DNA of 64,000 bases from Sipunculus nudus (Eukaryota; Annelida; Sipuncula; Golfingiida; Sipunculidae), in NCBI GenBank assembly GCA_026874595.1, contig CM049306.1, positions 19,337,019 through 19,401,018 on the forward strand. The letters run 5' to 3'. Made by a program: the position numbers and the translations under genes. The number at the start of each line of letters is the position of its first letter. Within the stretch, counting starts at the first letter, position 1. Below, in pieces: positions 60,175-64,000 of the stretch. Below the pieces are notes generated by a model. The model was not told the origin of the DNA. It saw nothing but the letters and a program-made list of their open reading frames with translations, and ran no database searches.

Positions 60175-61840
60175 TACACAGAGGCTGCGACAGGGACCGC
60201 GCCAGTCATATAAACCCATCAACGTGAAAATATAACAAAGGCTATTACATAAATAATTTATAAAATGAGATATAATAACATCAACAAAAATTCCTTGAGT
60301 TCACGATCCTTACACTCAGTGTTACTATTAATGTGAGAAGGGTTTATTTAACGCTGACATTTTTGTGCGTTTCGAATTACTCAAAAACTATTTATCAAAG
60401 ATATCGTTATTGACGTTTATTTTTCATCAACTTTTACTGTATTCTCTGAAATTACTGGAAAGATCTCACAAAAACCCGCGGATTTCACGGACCGCCCATA
60501 CTTGAAGTACCGTGATAAAAGAATCCGTGAGGGTGCAGTTTAACAGCCTTGATTGAACATGGAAGCTGCATGGGCATTTGATAACCTGACCATATTTGTT
60601 TGCCCTGAACTAGCACAGAAGTACTAGGCGAGTGACTCCGGATTCCAGGAAGACTGTTACTGAATACTTATTGACATGTATCTAAATCATGCACTTTCAC
60701 AATGGTGCTTTGGATGGGCAAACGCCCACACATAGTAAAGGGAATCATTTTAGTTGCAACTCCATTTAGTACATTTGTATTTACCAAGGAAACAGGAATA
60801 TGTACCCGGAGTGGTATCTCACTCCTTCATATTTGCAGTTCATTTTTAGCCCTTGTAATCCATTTGGTTAATCATGTTGCACATGTCTTCTAGTCAGTGT
60901 ATTGACTTTGTTGGTACACACAAGTAGAAAGCTACATAAAACACACAAAAAAAGTATTCTTACGGCAGTTAAACATCGGATGAACAAGAATAATGGACAT
61001 TATTTAAAGAGCCATAGTTTGGTAAACCAAACGTCTTTATAATAAGAGTCAAGGTTTGGTTGATCAAACATCAAGACGAATGGTCATTATTATATCCGTC
61101 CCACTTGGTTGCACTTGGTTGGTGCATACAATTTGGCACTACAGTCGATGTTAAAACTCTGTTAAAAATGTTATAGAACATACACTTCATGTTAAAATAT
61201 CAAAATGGAACGTAACATTATATCGTCATGTTATATACATCTGTTCTTCATGATATTATAGTAAGTACATACATTTATATGGGTGTGAGCCGAAAATTCT
61301 TTTTTTTTCAGAGTTACAATTGTGGAAGTGTAATTTTAACTCTGATTGGATTAAGAACACACAAAGTCATTTCATTTCCCTTAAAAGATACAATGTAATA
61401 AATGTTGGATGTTGGCTTTACCCGTAAAAAATGGGAATGCAAGAGGTTAAAAAATCTTACAAGATATACATGAGAGCCTTCTATTATGATTACAGAAATG
61501 CTATCATAGTTAAAAAATACTTGTTAAAATCTAAATACATTCCATTACGTCACACTTGCAGCACTCCTGTAGTCATACCATAAGATGTTACCCTGGCAAC
61601 TTGTCACTTATTTGACCTTTATTGGGGGGCTCCTAAATTAAAAATTTGAAATAACTAATTAAGTCTGATGGAAATCAACCAAAAGGAATGTTAGTTGTGA
61701 TTTAATGTAGATTATAATTATATTGACCTACAAACTGATTTCATGAATTTGCAACATTACACAATATATCATTAATGTATCTATATATTGTTCAATATAT
61801 TGATCCACTGAAGAGGATCAATATGATTATTGATGTTTTT
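60175..61840. other. Intergenic DNA, no supported gene
   Basis: AT-rich. A small inverted pair (GGTAAACCAAACGTC / AAGGTTTGGTTGATC) lies near 61,020-61,070. Confidence 0.4.
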
Positions 61841-61842
61841 TT

Positions 61843-62160
61843 TCGATAACTGATTATCGATTATCGATGGCTCTGTTTATAATTGATATGATATTCGTTA
61901 GCTCTGATCATGATGTATACGATTATCGAAGGCTCTGATCATAACTGATACGATATTCGTTGGCTCTAATTATAATTGATACGATTTTCGATGGCTCTGA
62001 TCATAATTCGTACGATTATCGATGGCTCTGATCATGATTGATGCGATTATCGATGGCTCTGATCATAATTGATACGATTTTCGATTGCTCGGATCATAAT
62101 TGATACGATTATCGATGGATCTGATCATATTTGATACGATTATTGATGGTTCTTTTCATT
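61843..62160. repeat. 31-bp satellite with ATCGAT and TGATCA palindromes
   Basis: About ten head-to-tail copies of a 31-bp unit (GATACGATTATCGATGG, then CTCTGATCATAATT). Most units keep both the ATCGAT and the TGATCA core. Divergence rises toward both ends. Confidence 0.9.
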
Positions 62161-62164
62161 ACTG

Positions 62165-62935
62165 TCTTTGTCATAATCTATGGTTTCAGAAAGAATTGGT
62201 ATATTCATTGGTAGCTCTTTATAATCGATATAAAATAGTTTAAACTTAAATGACTGGTATAACTGGCAGAGCGGGTTATTCGATTTATAATACTCGTAAG
62301 AGTTTCTGTAGACATTTCAGTATAAATTAGGTGCAACGTAAACATCTACATTTTTTACCTTTGTGAAGGTTGTGCGATACTTCTTTTCATTAAGTGGCAG
62401 TTTTCTTTCTACCGACTCGCTGATTTGAATTGATTTACACACTCCAACTTACCTTTATATAAATATCTATATTTGTTCGATAAACAATCAGACCCTTAAA
62501 GGTGCCAAATCGCTTACTTTTTTATAAAGAATTTACGTGATTTCTGGCTTCCTTTGTGTATATATTAATGATCTAAGGGTGATTTTGGTTGTGAAAAGTT
62601 CTTATATAGCAAGCCTTCGTGAAGGATGTGTGAACATGTTTCTAAACAGCAATGTTGACAAACGGGAAAAACATGTAACCTAAGGTGGTCGGCCGATATA
62701 TGCGGAGGTAGAGGGTCACTTGTTGCAAAACGCTATTTGCAAACTTATGGCTTATCTGAATTGCTGTCAGATGCCTTTGTTGATATTGTTTTGATAATTT
62801 TGGCAGGCCCACATATTATAAACACGTTGGTATAAACAAAACAAGCAGCCTGTGTGCGGTGATATCCACGTTCTCTCGCCTATTTTTATAAAAAGCTCCA
62901 AGTTATTACCTTTAGTTTATAAAGGTCAGATAGGT
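62165..62935. other. No supported gene
   Basis: AT-rich; nothing recognised on either strand. Confidence 0.35.
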
Positions 62936-62938
62936 GAT

Positions 62939-63492
62939 TGGGCCCCTTTAATGTAAAGTACTTCATTTCAATGCCAGTTAACTGAGTAGGTTTCACAGTT
63001 TTTTCATTAAAGAGAATTCGTTCGTTGCATCATTCTGTGTGTTCCCTTCGATGTTAACACAGCTGACCCATAATCAGATGCAAAGCAAACGATCTGTCAA
63101 GTATGCAACATTCTCAGTTCATAGAAAAGATTTTTTTTCTCACGGTGTTGTTTTATCACCAGACTTGACATGGTCATATTAATCACCAGAACATGAGCTC
63201 ACCTAGGTTGGGTTTTTTTTCAGGTGCTTAACATGGGCATCAACTTGAGCAACGAGCATTTATTCTTATGCTTGTCACATATCAAATTCAGCTTCTTTTG
63301 TGTATTTTTACCTGTACTCATAAAGATACCACGAACATGAAAACATCAGAGAGACTATAGCGTGAAAAAGCAAGTAAAAACCCACATATTGCTTTTCAGG
63401 CTAAGGGTGGTGCGGGCCCCTTTAACGTGGCTATATGTAAAGTCCTTAATTTTAATGCCAGTTCACTGAGGAAGTTTCAATTGTGGCTGTAA
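62939..63492 (+). repeat. Direct duplication: GGGCCCCTTTAA block, two copies
   Basis: Copies at about 62,939-62,995 and 63,414-63,482 share GGGCCCCTTTAA, TAAAGT.CTT, and AATGCCAGTT.ACTGAG with similar spacing. The offset is about 475 bp. Confidence 0.7.
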
Positions 63493-63662
63493 CTACTACT
63501 TTTATCATCCGTATATACATAATGATTGTCTAAAGGTTGTTTAGCGAATACATATCGTAGATAAATCCACGACCTATCATTCTCCAAAATAATGTATTGT
63601 CATGTTGTACCTGTTCACACACTTATTTGAATAAGAAGGTAAAAAATAATCTTTGTTCAAAT

Positions 63663-64000
63663 CAGTAAATTACACCAATAACATAAAAATTGATTCCAGA
63701 AAATTATTTTCAACGGGGCCCCGGTCATGGAAGTTGTTGTTAACAATAATTACTTTCTGTATTATATCTAATGAGTTATTTTAGTACCAATCTTACATTC
63801 GCTGATCTTGTCAAACGTCATAATGCAATCTTCGGGATAAACATAAAACTGTTGTAGTGTTTGAATAAGAATGTAGATTATAGTCTTGCATGGATCCTAT
63901 CAGTAAATTACATCAGTAAGATAATTTTGTGGAACATTATTTTTAGTGGGTCACCGGTCACGGAGGCTGATTTTAATAGTTATTGCCTGCTCTATTATAT
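63663..64000 (+). repeat. Direct duplication at the right edge, ~238-bp offset
   Basis: Copies at about 63,663-63,768 and 63,901-64,000 share CAGTAAATTACA, then AAAATTATTTT / ACATTATTTTTAG, then GGTCA.GGA and a TATTATAT end. The second copy reaches the window edge, so the true array may be longer. Confidence 0.65.

Overview
The window looks like nuclear DNA of an invertebrate animal, most likely a mollusc. The evidence is intron-split genes with GT-AG junctions, AT-rich intergenic DNA, long (TA)n arrays, poly-G/poly-C tracts, and several dispersed elements that carry internal tandem arrays and GTCCGTCC-type ends. The mollusc assignment is an inference from repeat style. There are no bacterial operons, no CRISPR array, and no tRNA or rRNA gene that I can support.

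The one complete, well-supported gene lies on the + strand at 36,877-43,855. It is a six-exon NLR-type receptor of 997 residues with the order CARD, linker, NACHT, winged-helix/HD2-like region, leucine-rich repeats. All five introns have GT-AG ends and every junction keeps phase. Intron 2 holds a mobile element with about 22 copies of a 34-bp repeat, and intron 4 is mostly one hAT-like MITE.

The left 17 kb holds fragments of surface-receptor genes, all on the minus strand. At the left edge is a partial TIR domain (1-241) with two mutually compensating frameshifts. At 16,298-7,214 is what looks like one immunoglobulin-superfamily receptor gene: a signal-peptide exon, a second exon in matching phase, a V-type Ig-like exon that appears frameshifted, and a phase 1-1 transmembrane exon with a Glu/Pro-rich stalk. 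A carbonic-anhydrase-like relic (10.7-11.1 kb) and a dead non-LTR reverse transcriptase tail (13.3-14.0 kb, + strand) lie among them.

The middle (17-36 kb) is mainly repeats: a TIR-bounded MITE with a 24-bp perfect palindrome (21.9-22.7 kb), a 2.2-kb element with a 156-bp tandem array (27.9-30.2 kb), and three related arrays between 31.7 and 35.3 kb. The right side (44-64 kb) is gene-poor. It has a possible two-exon Cys-rich protein on the minus strand (46.2-44.2 kb), a good signal-peptide first exon on the + strand (56.3 kb), a GC-richer stretch near 59-60 kb, a 31-bp satellite (61.8-62.2 kb) and duplicated blocks at the right edge.

Taken together, an NLR sensor, a decayed TIR domain and an Ig-type receptor suggest an innate-immunity neighbourhood, but only the NLR is intact in the visible sequence.
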